From: Bryobacteraceae bacterium
GTDB lineage: Bacteria > Acidobacteriota > Terriglobia > Bryobacterales > Bryobacteraceae
Assembly: GCA_025056455.1 (NCBI GenBank)
Contig: JANWVY010000001.1
Location: 1 to 64,000, forward strand
Reading direction: 5' to 3'
DNA: 64,000 nucleotides
Shown: piece by piece, positions 45,408 to 54,107 of the stretch
Position numbering within the stretch: position 1 is the stretch's first letter
Layout of the letters: each line of letters begins with the position of its first letter
Program-made: the position numbers and the translations under genes
The notes under the pieces: model-generated
Database searches by the model: none
Seen by the model: only the letters and a program-made list of their open reading frames with translations
Told to the model about the DNA's origin: nothing

Positions 45408-46556
45408 TCAGGAAAAGCAGATCGGCACCTGTTCGACAATGCGGATGCCGTAACCTTCTAGGCCCACGACTTTTCGCGGCCGGTTGGTCAACAGGCGAAT
45501 GGTGTGCAGGCCAAGATCGTTCAAAATCTGCGCCCCGATACCAGTATCGTGCTGCAGAGCGCGGCGGCCTTGAGCAGGGGGAGGCGAGTAAACGTCTACG
45601 CCGTGCGTGAGGATTCGAAGCAAGTCTCGCGCGCTGTCTTCCGTGGAATTTTCGAGCCGCATCCCCGGTCCGTTGTGGTGCAGGTAAACGAAAACGCCTG
45701 CGCCGTCGCTCGAAATCTGCTTCAGCGCGCCCCGAACAATCTGGCCACAGTCGCAGTCCAAAGAGCCCAGGACATCGCCATAAACGCATTTTGAGTGCAC
45801 GCGCACTAGCACGTTTTCGCGCCCCCGTACATCGCCGTAGACAAGAGCCAGATGCTGGTGGGAATCCACTGTACTGGTATAGGCCACCGATTGAAAAATC
45901 CCAAATTCCGTGCGGATTTGACCTGTGGCCAAGCGGCGAACGATTCGCTCATGTTCGAGGCGGTAACGAATGAGCGAGGCCACGGAAATCATTTTGAGAT
46001 TGTGTTTCCGGCAATACTCAATCAAATCGGGCACCCGGGCCATGGTGCCGTCGTCGTTCATAATTTCGCAAATCACGCCCCCAGGCGCTAATCCAGCGAG
46101 CCTCGCCAGATCGACAGCCGCCTCAGTTTGTCCGCAGCGCACCAGTACGCCGCCCTCGCGCGCGCGCAAGGGGAATACGTGCCCAGGGCGCGCCAGATCG
46201 GAAGGCTTGGCGTCCGGGCGCATACACACGCGGATGGTATGCGCACGGTCGCTCGCAGAAATTCCGGTGGTGACCCCCTCAGCGGCATCGACCGATTCTG
46301 TGAACGCAGTGCCAAACTGCGAGGTGTTCTGAGTAGTCATCATTCGGAGGCCTAACTGGTCGCACTTCTCCGGCGCCAGCGCCAGGCAGATGAGGCCCCT
46401 TCCGTGAGTGGCCATGAAATTGATAATTTCGGGCGTCACTTTCTCGGCGGCGACGGTGAGGTCTCCTTCGTTTTCCCGATCCTCATCATCCACCACCACC
46501 AGCATGCGCCCAGCCCGGAAGTCCTCGAGGGCTTCGGGAATGGAAGCAAAAGGCAT
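45408..46556 (-). CDS. ribBA: Bifunctional DHBP synthase / GTP cyclohydrolase II
   Basis: A 382-residue fusion for the first steps of riboflavin synthesis. The RibB half (about 1-200) has [20 protein letters not shown] and the [20 protein letters not shown] region. The RibA half has the zinc cysteines in [18 protein letters not shown] and the GTP site [15 protein letters not shown], with [13 protein letters not shown]. The C-terminus stops at EQVPICFS, about 20-25 residues before the usual family end (the N-x-YL-x-TK helix); no other frame downstream restores it. The catalytic parts are complete. It follows the esterase gene by seven bases on the same strand. Confidence 0.93.
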   Translation of the reverse strand: MPFASIPEALEDFRAGRMLVVVDDEDRENEGDLTVAAEKVTPEIINFMATHGRGLICLALAPEKCDQLGLRMMTTQNTSQFGTAFTESVDAAEGVTTGISASDRAHTIRVCMRPDAKPSDLARPGHVFPLRAREGGVLVRCGQTEAAVDLARLAGLAPGGVICEIMNDDGTMARVPDLIEYCRKHNLKMISVASLIRYRLEHERIVRRLATGQIRTEFGIFQSVAYTSTVDSHQHLALVYGDVRGRENVLVRVHSKCVYGDVLGSLDCDCGQIVRGALKQISSDGAGVFVYLHHNGPGMRLENSTEDSARDLLRILTHGVDVYSPPPAQGRRALQHDTGIGAQILNDLGLHTIRLLTNRPRKVVGLEGYGIRIVEQVPICFS

Positions 46557-46563
46557 CTAACCC

Positions 46564-48624
46564 TCATTCTAGCGTGCGAGAGGTGGATAAAGACGCGTTG
46601 GGAGTTTGCTTTGTTTTTTGGTCTGGGGATTTCGCCGCTCCCTGATCTGGCACTCGCAGCTTCCACTCATAAACGTGGTAGCGGTGGAGCTGGAAGGCCT
46701 GATACAGAGGCTCGCGCCCGTAGCGGACATCGGGAGTGAAATGAAAGCTCCAGGACTCATGGCGCAGAATGATCGGGATTTCGGCGCCAGCAGGCGCACC
46801 GGGCAACAGGCGCACTAAACTGGTGCGCTCTTTGGCTCCAGTCCATTCCAATTGCTTTTGTTCCTGCAAATCGGCCACTTCTTCAATCCAGGGCGAGTGT
46901 GCAAATACTTTTGCGCGATACCAGTTGCCCCGGTCGAAAGGATCAAGCCCCTGGGCTAGCTTTACCCAAATTGTGACTTCTTCACCGGGTTCCCAGCGGC
47001 CGTTGCCATTTCCCCGGCCCTCGGTCACTGTGCGTTGAATGGACGCCCCGCCGCCTTGATTTCCTTTCTGCCGGAACACAGGGAAGCTCACCGTACGGCC
47101 GTCGAGAACCTCGATCGCTAGCGGAGCAGGGCGCACAGAGGGGGCAATAGCGACATCGAGATTGTGGGTTTGTTCGACTTTGCCCTCAACAACTGCCAAG
47201 GATAGACGGGCGTGTGCATAATCGCCATCGCCAGAGATAAAACGAGCGCTCAGCTGACCGCACCCTGAGGAAACCGAAAAGGCCGGGATTTCCTCAATTT
47301 GGGCCGTGGCGACGGTGATCTCTACCGTGGGATACTCGCTCTCGAGGCGGCAGGAGACGTTTTTAACGGGAGTTGCTCGCGGATTATAAATGCGAACCGG
47401 CAGACGCTGTTCGCCACCCGGCAGGACTCGCAAGACTTCTTTGGACGTCACCGGCAAAACAACGAGCTTAGGGATATCGAGTCCCGGTCCAGCCAGGCTG
47501 ACTTGCGTGACGGCCCCAGTTAGTTCCAGGCGCAGTCTTCCCGACTCGTCTGCCTGGATCGAAGAATGCGAAACGCGCCCGGTGGCTACATCGAGCATGG
47601 CCAGCGCATAGCTTGCTCCCGGCTGGTATTGTGGTGTAGTCCAAATCTGGAGACGGCGAGAGGGATCTGGGGGACCGTCCGGCGCCCACTTGCGCGTCGA
47701 GGAGCGAAAACCGGAGGCGGTCACATCCTCCAGACGCCAGAAGCCTTTTCCCGTGGCGGAAACCCGGTAGCCCCAGGGCTCGCCGTTCCGGTAGGCCGAT
47801 GTATACGACCAGCGCTCGGGGATACGGTCGAGTTTCTCGTCCGAAAACGCCCGCATGTGAAAGTCGAAGGTCTCGGCAATCGAAGTTGCCCAGTGCCGGT
47901 GGTATTCGTCTTGACGAAACTCGAAATCCACGTCATGGGCGCGCGCATAAGCAGCGCGGGTCTCTTCGTGGTACTGGCTAATGTAATCGCCGCTGGCGCG
48001 AACCAGACGAATCTTACTGTGGGCGTGGTTCGCCAGATGATCTTTACTCCGCCATAGGTTTCGATTGTCAGGCTCACCCGCATAGGCCTCTGGTGATGGA
48101 TTGAAGGCCGAGGCCGAGCCAATGCGTTCTGGATAACGCGCACTCAAGTAGAGGCTCATGAAGCCACCCATACTCAGCCCTGAGGTTGCGCGCCAGCGGC
48201 GGGTTTTGAGCGTTCGATAGTGGGAATCGATCAGTTCGGAGAGCTCGAGAAAGTATGCCCCAAAATCGTATGTCCCACCGTCCTCACGGAGGTCCCAGGG
48301 CGAGCCTCCATAAAAACCGGTGTAATCACGCGCCACATAACCGTCAAGCACAACAACAATCACGTCATGGGAGGCCACGTAGTCAGCAATTCGTGGCGTG
48401 AAATCGGCCTCGCGGCCAAAATGCCCCAGCGTGTAACGGTCGCTGTGACTGTGGAAATAATAAATCACCGGATAGGCTTTTCCGCTCGTTTCGTAATTCG
48501 AGGGCAAGAAGACCCGGTAGGTGCGGAGACTGCCCAGCACCCGCGAAGCATGAATCTGATCCTTGTAGGGCTGCGCTGAGACAGGGCTCAGCAAAATCAT
48601 CAACAAGCAGCTACTGCTCCACAC
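46564..48624 (-). CDS. Exported esterase (esterase D-like) with extra beta domains
   Basis: A 686-residue protein. GTG 48624 is chosen because AGGAG lies seven bases upstream and the product begins with a signal peptide (LLMILLSPVSAQ). The alpha/beta hydrolase domain (about 20-270) has YPVIYYFHSHSDRYTLGHFG and the nucleophile elbow SGLSMGGFMSLYLS, with an acidic loop and a histidine (YHRHWATSIAETF) in place for a triad. The rest (about 290-660) is mainly beta and may be one or more Ig-like or NPCBM-like modules; the late stretch GNGRWEPGEEVTIWVKLAQG resembles exported adhesion-type repeats. It overlaps the M20 gene by 14 bases. The substrate is unknown. Confidence 0.8.
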   Translation of the reverse strand: MWSSSCLLMILLSPVSAQPYKDQIHASRVLGSLRTYRVFLPSNYETSGKAYPVIYYFHSHSDRYTLGHFGREADFTPRIADYVASHDVIVVVLDGYVARDYTGFYGGSPWDLREDGGTYDFGAYFLELSELIDSHYRTLKTRRWRATSGLSMGGFMSLYLSARYPERIGSASAFNPSPEAYAGEPDNRNLWRSKDHLANHAHSKIRLVRASGDYISQYHEETRAAYARAHDVDFEFRQDEYHRHWATSIAETFDFHMRAFSDEKLDRIPERWSYTSAYRNGEPWGYRVSATGKGFWRLEDVTASGFRSSTRKWAPDGPPDPSRRLQIWTTPQYQPGASYALAMLDVATGRVSHSSIQADESGRLRLELTGAVTQVSLAGPGLDIPKLVVLPVTSKEVLRVLPGGEQRLPVRIYNPRATPVKNVSCRLESEYPTVEITVATAQIEEIPAFSVSSGCGQLSARFISGDGDYAHARLSLAVVEGKVEQTHNLDVAIAPSVRPAPLAIEVLDGRTVSFPVFRQKGNQGGGASIQRTVTEGRGNGNGRWEPGEEVTIWVKLAQGLDPFDRGNWYRAKVFAHSPWIEEVADLQEQKQLEWTGAKERTSLVRLLPGAPAGAEIPIILRHESWSFHFTPDVRYGREPLYQAFQLHRYHVYEWKLRVPDQGAAKSPDQKTKQTPNASLSTSRTLE

Positions 48625-49909
48625 CGCACCACTCCTGAACAAAAAGGAAAAGCGCCTGGGCCGCCGTGACCAGCGAGTCAATTTCCACATATTCGTCGGC
48701 GGCGTGCGTGTTTCCCCCTTTCGGTCCCCAAAGCACAGCTGGAATTCCGAAGTGATGAAACACATAGAGATCGCAAGGCCCCTCAATGCCACAGATCACA
48801 GGCGGATGCCCCAGGGCTGCTCGGGCGGCGTCGCTCATCGCGCTGACCAACGGGTGCGTTGGGGAGATGGAGGAACCAGGCAACCAGCGGAGCGGCCACT
48901 CGAGCTGCGGCTTCACTGCGAATCGCTCTGGTGCCTCGCTGACCATGTGTTCGAACCAGGCCAAAAATTCGGCGTCCACCTGCTGGCAAGTTTCGCCCGG
49001 CATCGTCTGCCAGTAGAGCTCGACACGGCATACCTCGGGAATGGTCATGGGTTCGCCGAAACCCCAAGGGCCGGTGTAGATCTTCGTCACCGACACGGGG
49101 ACCGGGTCCGGCGATTGCGCGTAGAGCTCATGGACCGGAGCGCGAGCCCGGCGCGAAGCGGCAAATTCCGGCAGGCGAGTTAAGAAGTGGCGCAGAGCAT
49201 CGACCACGCCAGAGGGCATTCCCGACTCGGACAACACACCTCCCGGGGCACGGAAAGTCAAGTGTACGATGCGCCCGCCTCGCTGGGCAGGACACACCCG
49301 GAGCAGAGAAGGCTCGGTGAGGATCGCGGCATCGGCCTGATAGCCAGCGAGCCTTGCCGCAAGCGTGCCATTGCTGCCACCAAACTCTTCATCCACGACG
49401 GTTTCAAAGATGAGATCGCCCTTTAAGCGGATCTTTCGCTCTTCTAGCAGCTCCAGGATCAACAAGGACGCGGCAATTCCCGCCTTCATATCATTGGAGC
49501 CACGACCATAGAGGCGGTTCCCCTCCACTTGCCCGCCAAAGCCTGCCCGTGTCCACTCCTGGCTGCCCAGAGGAACGGTATCGATGTGACCGGAGAGAAT
49601 CAGCGAACGACCTCCGCCCAGCCCTCGCCGTCGCACCGCAAGATTGGGCCGTCCACAGTAGTTGCGGCCAGGCCAAAACAGCGGATGATGCTGGAGTCCG
49701 GGCACTTGGTCTGGCTCATAGAGGGTGGTGCTGTAGCCTGCACTGTGGAGAATTTCCGCAACGGTTTGTTGCGCCTGCATCTCCGCACCGCCAGGAGGCG
49801 TGTTTTCGGAGCGGGCCCGCACCAGCTTTCCGAGAATCTCGATCAACCGCTGGCGCCGCTCGGCCACCAGATCCAAAACTCGCTCCGCGCTGTATTCCCG
49901 TTGACGCAT
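48611..49909 (-). CDS. M20-family metallopeptidase (ArgE/DapE-like)
   Basis: A 432-residue di-zinc amidohydrolase. Metal and catalytic positions appear in LILSGHIDTVPLG (His-x-Asp), RGSNDMKAGIAAS (Asp) and ETVVDEEFGGSNGTLAA (Glu-Glu). The late histidine is in AADEYVEIDS or GNTHAADEYV. It probably removes an N-acyl group from an amino acid or dipeptide in the cytoplasm; the exact substrate cannot be read from sequence. It precedes the esterase gene in an apparent operon with ribBA. Confidence 0.92.
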   Translation of the reverse strand: MRQREYSAERVLDLVAERRQRLIEILGKLVRARSENTPPGGAEMQAQQTVAEILHSAGYSTTLYEPDQVPGLQHHPLFWPGRNYCGRPNLAVRRRGLGGGRSLILSGHIDTVPLGSQEWTRAGFGGQVEGNRLYGRGSNDMKAGIAASLLILELLEERKIRLKGDLIFETVVDEEFGGSNGTLAARLAGYQADAAILTEPSLLRVCPAQRGGRIVHLTFRAPGGVLSESGMPSGVVDALRHFLTRLPEFAASRRARAPVHELYAQSPDPVPVSVTKIYTGPWGFGEPMTIPEVCRVELYWQTMPGETCQQVDAEFLAWFEHMVSEAPERFAVKPQLEWPLRWLPGSSISPTHPLVSAMSDAARAALGHPPVICGIEGPCDLYVFHHFGIPAVLWGPKGGNTHAADEYVEIDSLVTAAQALFLFVQEWCGVEQ

Positions 49910-49989
49910 GGCGATTGTCGCAAATCAAGATCTTGCCATAGAACGGCTCCCTCCGCTGCAAAGTCGCATGGCTGACCCGGGCGCGTCAG

Positions 49990-50640
49990 CTAGCCCCTGC
50001 TGACGAACTGGTTCCAGGCGACGGAAAAACGGAGAGGCCAGTCGGCGGCCTTGCGCACCCCAATGCGCGGCCCAGTGACAATCTCTTCTGGTTCCACTCC
50101 GTCGGTTTGCACAGTCAAAACGCCCCGAGTAACATCGACGCCCGTATGGGCACGTGTGATACCCATGGCGCGCGTCAGTTTTCCTGGGCCAGAAGCCAGC
50201 TGTCGGAGGTCCTGCACTTGACGCCGGCGCCGCATCTGGTCGATTCCCGCCACAGGTTCGAGGGCTCGAATGAGAACACAACCTGGTGAGCCGGCGCCCT
50301 CGGCCACCAGGTTTAAACACTCATACATGCCGTAGATCAAGTACACGTAGGCGTGTCCCCCGGGACCATACAGCACAGCGGTACGGCGAGTCCGACCGGC
50401 CGAGGCGTGCGCCGCCGGATCGTGTTCTCCCAAGTAGGCTTCGACTTCCACGATGCGTCCGGCGAGGCGTTCCCCTTCCAGCTCGTGTACCAGCAGCTTT
50501 CCTAAAAGCTCGCGGGCCACCTGTTCCGTGGGCCGTTCATAGAACTCGCGATCCAAGACCTTAAACCGCTCGCATCCTGCAACGAGCCGCCACGGAATGC
50601 GTGCCACTCTTGTTATGTTAGTGATACGCCGTTGAACCAT
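49990..50640 (-). CDS. 3-methyladenine DNA glycosylase (AAG/MPG family)
   Basis: A 216-residue (or shorter) alkyladenine glycosylase that removes alkylated bases from DNA. Conserved blocks are VARELLGKLLVHELEGERLA, VEVEAYLGEHDPAAHASAGR and YVYLIYGMYECLNLVAEG, which follow the AAG active-site pattern with the catalytic glutamate in VEVEAY. The start is uncertain: ATG 50640 would overlap base for base with the ATG of the divergent NikL-like gene at 50639, so GTG 50607 (205 residues) is a good alternative. Confidence 0.92.
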   Translation of the reverse strand: MVQRRITNITRVARIPWRLVAGCERFKVLDREFYERPTEQVARELLGKLLVHELEGERLAGRIVEVEAYLGEHDPAAHASAGRTRRTAVLYGPGGHAYVYLIYGMYECLNLVAEGAGSPGCVLIRALEPVAGIDQMRRRRQVQDLRQLASGPGKLTRAMGITRAHTGVDVTRGVLTVQTDGVEPEEIVTGPRIGVRKAADWPLRFSVAWNQFVSRG

Positions 50641-51073
50641 GCCTGTGATGTTTCCTGCTGCGGTTGCGGTATTTTTCGCTTGCCGCCTGCTGGCCCATGA
50701 TCTTGAGGCTCGTGTCACCCAGACGGCTCGTGTCGTTGTCGTGCGCGCGACCTATGGCGGAAGTCAACCCGTGGCGTTTGCAAAGGTCCAGGTGTTTCAT
50801 CCCAAGCAGGTCGGCCGGGAGTATCAAACCGGCCTCACCGACCAGCGCGGATATTTTAGCTTTGTCCCGGAATCGCCCGGAAGCTGGCGCGTGGTGATTG
50901 ACGATGAAGAAGGTCATCGCAAGGAAATCGAGGTGGCCGTAGCCGAAACTTTTGCCTCCCAGCCTGCAGTGGAAGCTAGCGGCGGGCCAGCACGGTGGGA
51001 GCGCGCGCTGGTGGGCTTAGCCTTGATATTTGGCGCCACCGGAATCCTCTACGGCTACAAGGCGCGCCGCTAG
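50639..51073 (+). CDS. nikL: NikL-like small subunit of a nickel/cobalt ECF transporter
   Basis: A 144-residue protein with an N-terminal signal/anchor (MPVMFPAAVAVFFACRLLA). A periplasmic carboxypeptidase-regulatory-like domain follows (about 25-105: VTQTARVVVVRATYGGSQPV, LTDQRGYFSFVPESPG), then a single C-terminal span (ALVGLALIFGATGILYG) ending in KARR. This layout is that described for NikL, an accessory of NikKMLQO transporters. Its partners lie to the right on the other strand, and its 3' end overlaps cbiQ by four bases. The assignment rests on layout and neighbours. Confidence 0.72.
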   Translation: MPVMFPAAVAVFFACRLLAHDLEARVTQTARVVVVRATYGGSQPVAFAKVQVFHPKQVGREYQTGLTDQRGYFSFVPESPGSWRVVIDDEEGHRKEIEVAVAETFASQPAVEASGGPARWERALVGLALIFGATGILYGYKARR

Positions 51074-51771
51074 AGGCGGTATCGCGCGCCGAGAAACAAG
51101 AGAGAGAAGGTTACGAAGAACGCCACATCGCGCCAGCCTAGCGAGGGTCGGTAGAGCAAGGGCCATTCTCCAGTGAAACCGCGAGATAGCATGGCGGCGT
51201 GAACCCGCTCGGCCCGGTCCCAGCTGCGTAGCAGCAGCGCTCCCAGCTGGCGGCCCAGGATTCTATAACGCTGTTTGCCGAGGGGCCTCACGGTGCGACA
51301 TTCCCGCGCTAGCTCCATCCGCCGATATTCTTCTGCCACAATCCCTGCGTAGCGGTGCATCATGGCCAGGATGAGATTCACCGACTCTGGCGCTCGCAGC
51401 CGGCGTAAAGCCCACAATAACTCGAGCGGCGTTGTCGTTAAACTCAGAAAAGCTAAAAGGAAGGCCGCAAGATAGGCCTTGGCGGCGACGGTGATGGCTG
51501 CGGTTGCGCCACGCGCCATTTCCGGCTGGCCAAAACCATCGCGGAACACCAGCACCAGGGATGCAGCAAGAATGAAAGGCGACGCGGCCAATCCCCGCAA
51601 CAGCAGGTGAGCCAGAGAGGGCCGCCCACTCAACATAACCACCAGCGACAGGGCAACGTAGGCGCCAAAGCTCGGAAGCGACAGCCGGGTGGTGGATGAA
51701 ATAACCGCCACGGCAAAAACGACCGTCAGGATCCGGGCCCGCGGATCGAGTCGGCGAAACAAACTTCTCAT
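51070..51771 (-). CDS. ECF transporter transmembrane subunit (CbiQ/NikQ)
   Basis: A 233-residue membrane coupling subunit (ECF-T). It has about five spans (MLSGRPSLAHLLLRGLAASP, AAKAYLAAFLLAFLSLTTTP) and the cytoplasmic coupling helices with Ala-Arg-Gly-type signatures, visible as ERVHAAMLSRGF. It joins the CbiO-type ATPase to the metal-binding S subunit CbiM. It is 21 bases downstream of cbiM and has a tail-to-tail four-base overlap with the NikL-like gene. Confidence 0.93.
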   Translation of the reverse strand: MRSLFRRLDPRARILTVVFAVAVISSTTRLSLPSFGAYVALSLVVMLSGRPSLAHLLLRGLAASPFILAASLVLVFRDGFGQPEMARGATAAITVAAKAYLAAFLLAFLSLTTTPLELLWALRRLRAPESVNLILAMMHRYAGIVAEEYRRMELARECRTVRPLGKQRYRILGRQLGALLLRSWDRAERVHAAMLSRGFTGEWPLLYRPSLGWRDVAFFVTFSLLFLGARYRL

Positions 51772-51792
51772 CCTGTGACCGCTCCCATCACC

Positions 51793-52377
51793 TCAAAATG
51801 GTTGCTCGAGCAGGGCAGGCCGTGCGCTCCGGAGAAACGCCACCGCGGGGACCGTCAGCAGGCCTTCCAAGATGGCTGCGCCCAAGTAAAGCGCGGCCAG
51901 AAAAAAAAACCCTTTTCCATAGCCGGTGAGAAAAAACTCGAGGGCAATGAGCAAAGCCGGAATGAAGACGCCAAGAAAGCCGCACAAAAATGCACGCAGC
52001 TGTTCCGGGCCACAAGCAGCACGCCACAACAGGCCCGCTAGCAGCGCGCCAGCCCCCATATTCACCGCGTTCAAACCGAGGCTCACCAGTCCGCCATGCT
52101 GAAACAGAAGTGTCTGAAAAAGAAGCGCGGCAAAGATGACTGGGAAGGCGCGCCTGCCAGCTAGAATCCCAATCAGGCCGTATAAGCCCAGATGCACCGA
52201 AGTTCCTGCAAAGGGGAAGTGAACCAGAGAAATCAGGAAGCTGGCCGAGGCGAGCATGCCAAGCCGCACGACCTCGCCCGTTTCCAGGCGGCGGCCGAGC
52301 CAGTACAGCGCCGTCCAACAGACGCCATGGGCGGCCCCGCACCACAGATTTGGAACGATGCCGTCGGCGATGTGCAC
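51793..52377 (-). CDS. ECF transporter metal-binding subunit (CbiM/NikM)
   Basis: A 194-residue membrane protein that binds Ni(II) or Co(II). It begins MHIADGIVPNLWCGAAH; the free N-terminus with His2 and a second histidine are the metal ligands in this family, so the start is fixed. Further features are FPFAGTSVHLGLYGLIGI, with another conserved histidine, and about six spans. It follows the NikK-like gene by seven bases. Nickel rather than cobalt is suggested by the accessory NikK/NikL proteins, not by residues I can read. Confidence 0.93.
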   Translation of the reverse strand: MHIADGIVPNLWCGAAHGVCWTALYWLGRRLETGEVVRLGMLASASFLISLVHFPFAGTSVHLGLYGLIGILAGRRAFPVIFAALLFQTLLFQHGGLVSLGLNAVNMGAGALLAGLLWRAACGPEQLRAFLCGFLGVFIPALLIALEFFLTGYGKGFFFLAALYLGAAILEGLLTVPAVAFLRSARPALLEQPF

Positions 52378-52384
52378 AGCGGGC

Positions 52385-53122
52385 TCACCAATTCACAGAA
52401 AGCGAGGTTTCGAGCACGAGTTTGTCGAAGTCGGAGCCCGGCTCCGCGGGCTGCTCCAGCTCTGCGGAAAACAAAAGCGGGCCCTTGGCGTTCGCCGGCG
52501 GCTCATAGCGCAAACGCCCGCTAGCACCGGTCCTCCCTAGTTCCACCGCTTGGGTCGCGCCTGCTGGCAACACCTCCACCTTTGCGCCTGCCAGCGGTTT
52601 GCCTTGCCTCAAGACAAGCAGGCTCCAACTACCATTCACGAACTCGGCGCACAGTTCCAGTTCGAGCCCGAGCGGTTTTGCCGCTGGCATCAACCCTTTG
52701 TTCGTCGAACGATACGCCACGGCCGTGCGCAGCCTGCGGCTGGCTGAAAGCGCGTTGGGATTTTGCTTGCGCCCCCCCGGTTTCACTCCGCCTGCGGTCC
52801 GGCTGGTGACGCCGCGATCTTGGATGAAGGCAATTCGATAGACTCCGTCCTCTTTTGGCAGGAATGAAGCGGCGAGGGCCCGGCCCGCAGGCCCAGGGTT
52901 CAGATGGATTCGCTCGCCGGACGGTGCGAGGGCAAACATTTGCACTTGCTTAGCGTTGATGGACTCCTCGCTGGTTGGAAACTGGTGACCGTGGCCGATC
53001 TCCACTCTTGCGAGCTTGCCGGGTTGCCACAGCCCCACGGGCGCGATCCAGGTGTAGTGGGCCAGAGCGATCGGGGCAAGAGCCATCATCAAAGGCAAGC
53101 CGAACGGCATTTTGGCAAACAT
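52385..53122 (-). CDS. nikK: NikK-like DUF4198 accessory protein
   Basis: A 245-residue exported protein. Start ATG 53122 has GGAGG ten bases upstream; the longer frame to 53251 is not supported. Signal peptide GLPLMMALAPIALA leads into HYTWIAPVGLWQPG, the DUF4198 entry motif, then IGHGHQFPTSEES with histidines that could meet metal. Near the C-terminus is a carboxypeptidase-like segment (KVEVLPAGATQAVELGRTGA). DUF4198 proteins accompany nickel/cobalt ECF systems (NikK). It lies between cbiO and cbiM in one leftward operon. Confidence 0.82.
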   Translation of the reverse strand: MFAKMPFGLPLMMALAPIALAHYTWIAPVGLWQPGKLARVEIGHGHQFPTSEESINAKQVQMFALAPSGERIHLNPGPAGRALAASFLPKEDGVYRIAFIQDRGVTSRTAGGVKPGGRKQNPNALSASRRLRTAVAYRSTNKGLMPAAKPLGLELELCAEFVNGSWSLLVLRQGKPLAGAKVEVLPAGATQAVELGRTGASGRLRYEPPANAKGPLLFSAELEQPAEPGSDFDKLVLETSLSVNW

Positions 53123-53183
53123 GGAACAACGGCCTCCGAATATCGGATTTTCGCACGAATTTTTGAAGCGTAGCACTCCCGTT

Positions 53184-53966
53184 TTAGCTTTCGCCACCCG
53201 TGAAGAACACTTTCCGGCAGACAGCTTCGAGAAAGTGAAAATCGAGTCCACAGCGGCGAAGCAGCGTACGGTCGCGAGCGATTTCTAGCGCAGGCCCAAG
53301 GGCAGCCACCCGACCCTGATCGAATACTGCCAGCCGGTCGACAGCGGCGAGCACAGGGAGAATTTCTTGCGAGACCACAATGACCGTGGCGTCGAGTTGC
53401 TGAATTCTGCGCACAACCTGCTCGACCATCCCCGCGTCGAGATTGGCGAACGGTTCGTCGAATGCAATCACCTGCGGCCGCATGGCGAGGACCGTGGCCA
53501 GGGCGACCCGGCGTTTTTCGCCGAAGGAGAGTTCGAGCGTGGAACGCTTCTCGTATCCTTCAAGCCTCATGTCGCGCAGCGCAGATTGTACGCGCTCTCT
53601 GGTTTCCTCGGGATCACAGCCGGAGTTGAGTGGGCCGAAGGCAACCTCCTCTTCGACCGTGGGTGTAAACAACTGGTCATCTGGATTTTGAAAAACGATG
53701 CCCACACGGCTGCGGATGCGTGCGAGGTTGGCCTGGCTGACGACTTCCCCACCAATTCTGACCTCGCCTGACAGAGGAAACAGCACGCCATTCAAATGAA
53801 GCAGGAAGGTGCTTTTGCCAGCGCCAGAAGCTCCGATAATTCCGAGGCGCTCCCCTGGGGCAACGCTCAGCGTTAGGCCATTCAGCGCAGGGCGTCCTGC
53901 TCCGTAGCAAAACACCAAGCGATCTGCTTCTACGCTGCAGCCGCGGAGTTGGTTTTCGTTTTGCAA
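53184..53966 (-). CDS. ECF transporter ATPase (CbiO/NikO)
   Basis: A 260-residue ABC-type ATPase. Walker A GIIGASGAGKSTFLLHLNG, Q-loop VFQNPDDQLF, signature ELSFGEKRRVALATVL, Walker B VIAFDEPFANLD and the switch region VVSQEILPVL. The usual switch histidine (SHD) is replaced by glutamine (VSQE), which is worth noting, although the rest of the site is normal. It is first in the leftward operon cbiO-nikK-cbiM-cbiQ. A hairpin at 53993-54011 lies just upstream. Confidence 0.93.
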   Translation of the reverse strand: MQNENQLRGCSVEADRLVFCYGAGRPALNGLTLSVAPGERLGIIGASGAGKSTFLLHLNGVLFPLSGEVRIGGEVVSQANLARIRSRVGIVFQNPDDQLFTPTVEEEVAFGPLNSGCDPEETRERVQSALRDMRLEGYEKRSTLELSFGEKRRVALATVLAMRPQVIAFDEPFANLDAGMVEQVVRRIQQLDATVIVVSQEILPVLAAVDRLAVFDQGRVAALGPALEIARDRTLLRRCGLDFHFLEAVCRKVFFTGGES

Positions 53967-53992
53967 TCCACTATCCTAGGCGTTTGAGCCGC

Positions 53993-54011
53993 GCCTGCGC
54001 CAGTCGCAGGC
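53993..54011. promoter_or_regulatory. Hairpin in the divergent region before cbiO
   Basis: GCCTGCG-CCAGT-CGCAGGC is a perfect 7-bp-arm inverted repeat 27 bases upstream of the cbiO start and 97 bases upstream of the gene at 54108. It does not match the NikR consensus spacing. It could be an operator for the metal transporter or a chance GC-rich palindrome. Confidence 0.3.
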
Positions 54012-54107
54012 ATTGTTGCCAGCCGATTGCCGGCCTGCCGCTAGTGATACGATGAAGAGCGCGTCCGACAAACGAGCCAGAAGGTCACTGAACAAAATCC
54101 AAAGGCT

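Noticed and set aside
44767-45789. 340-codon open frame on the minus strand
   Set aside because: Only the last 146 codons (from ATG 45207) look like a gene. The upstream part is arginine-rich antisense-like overlap with ribBA in another frame.
53967-54107. Divergent region searched for a NikR operator
   Set aside because: No GTATGA-N16-TCATAC-like pair seen; only a 7-bp palindrome with different spacing.
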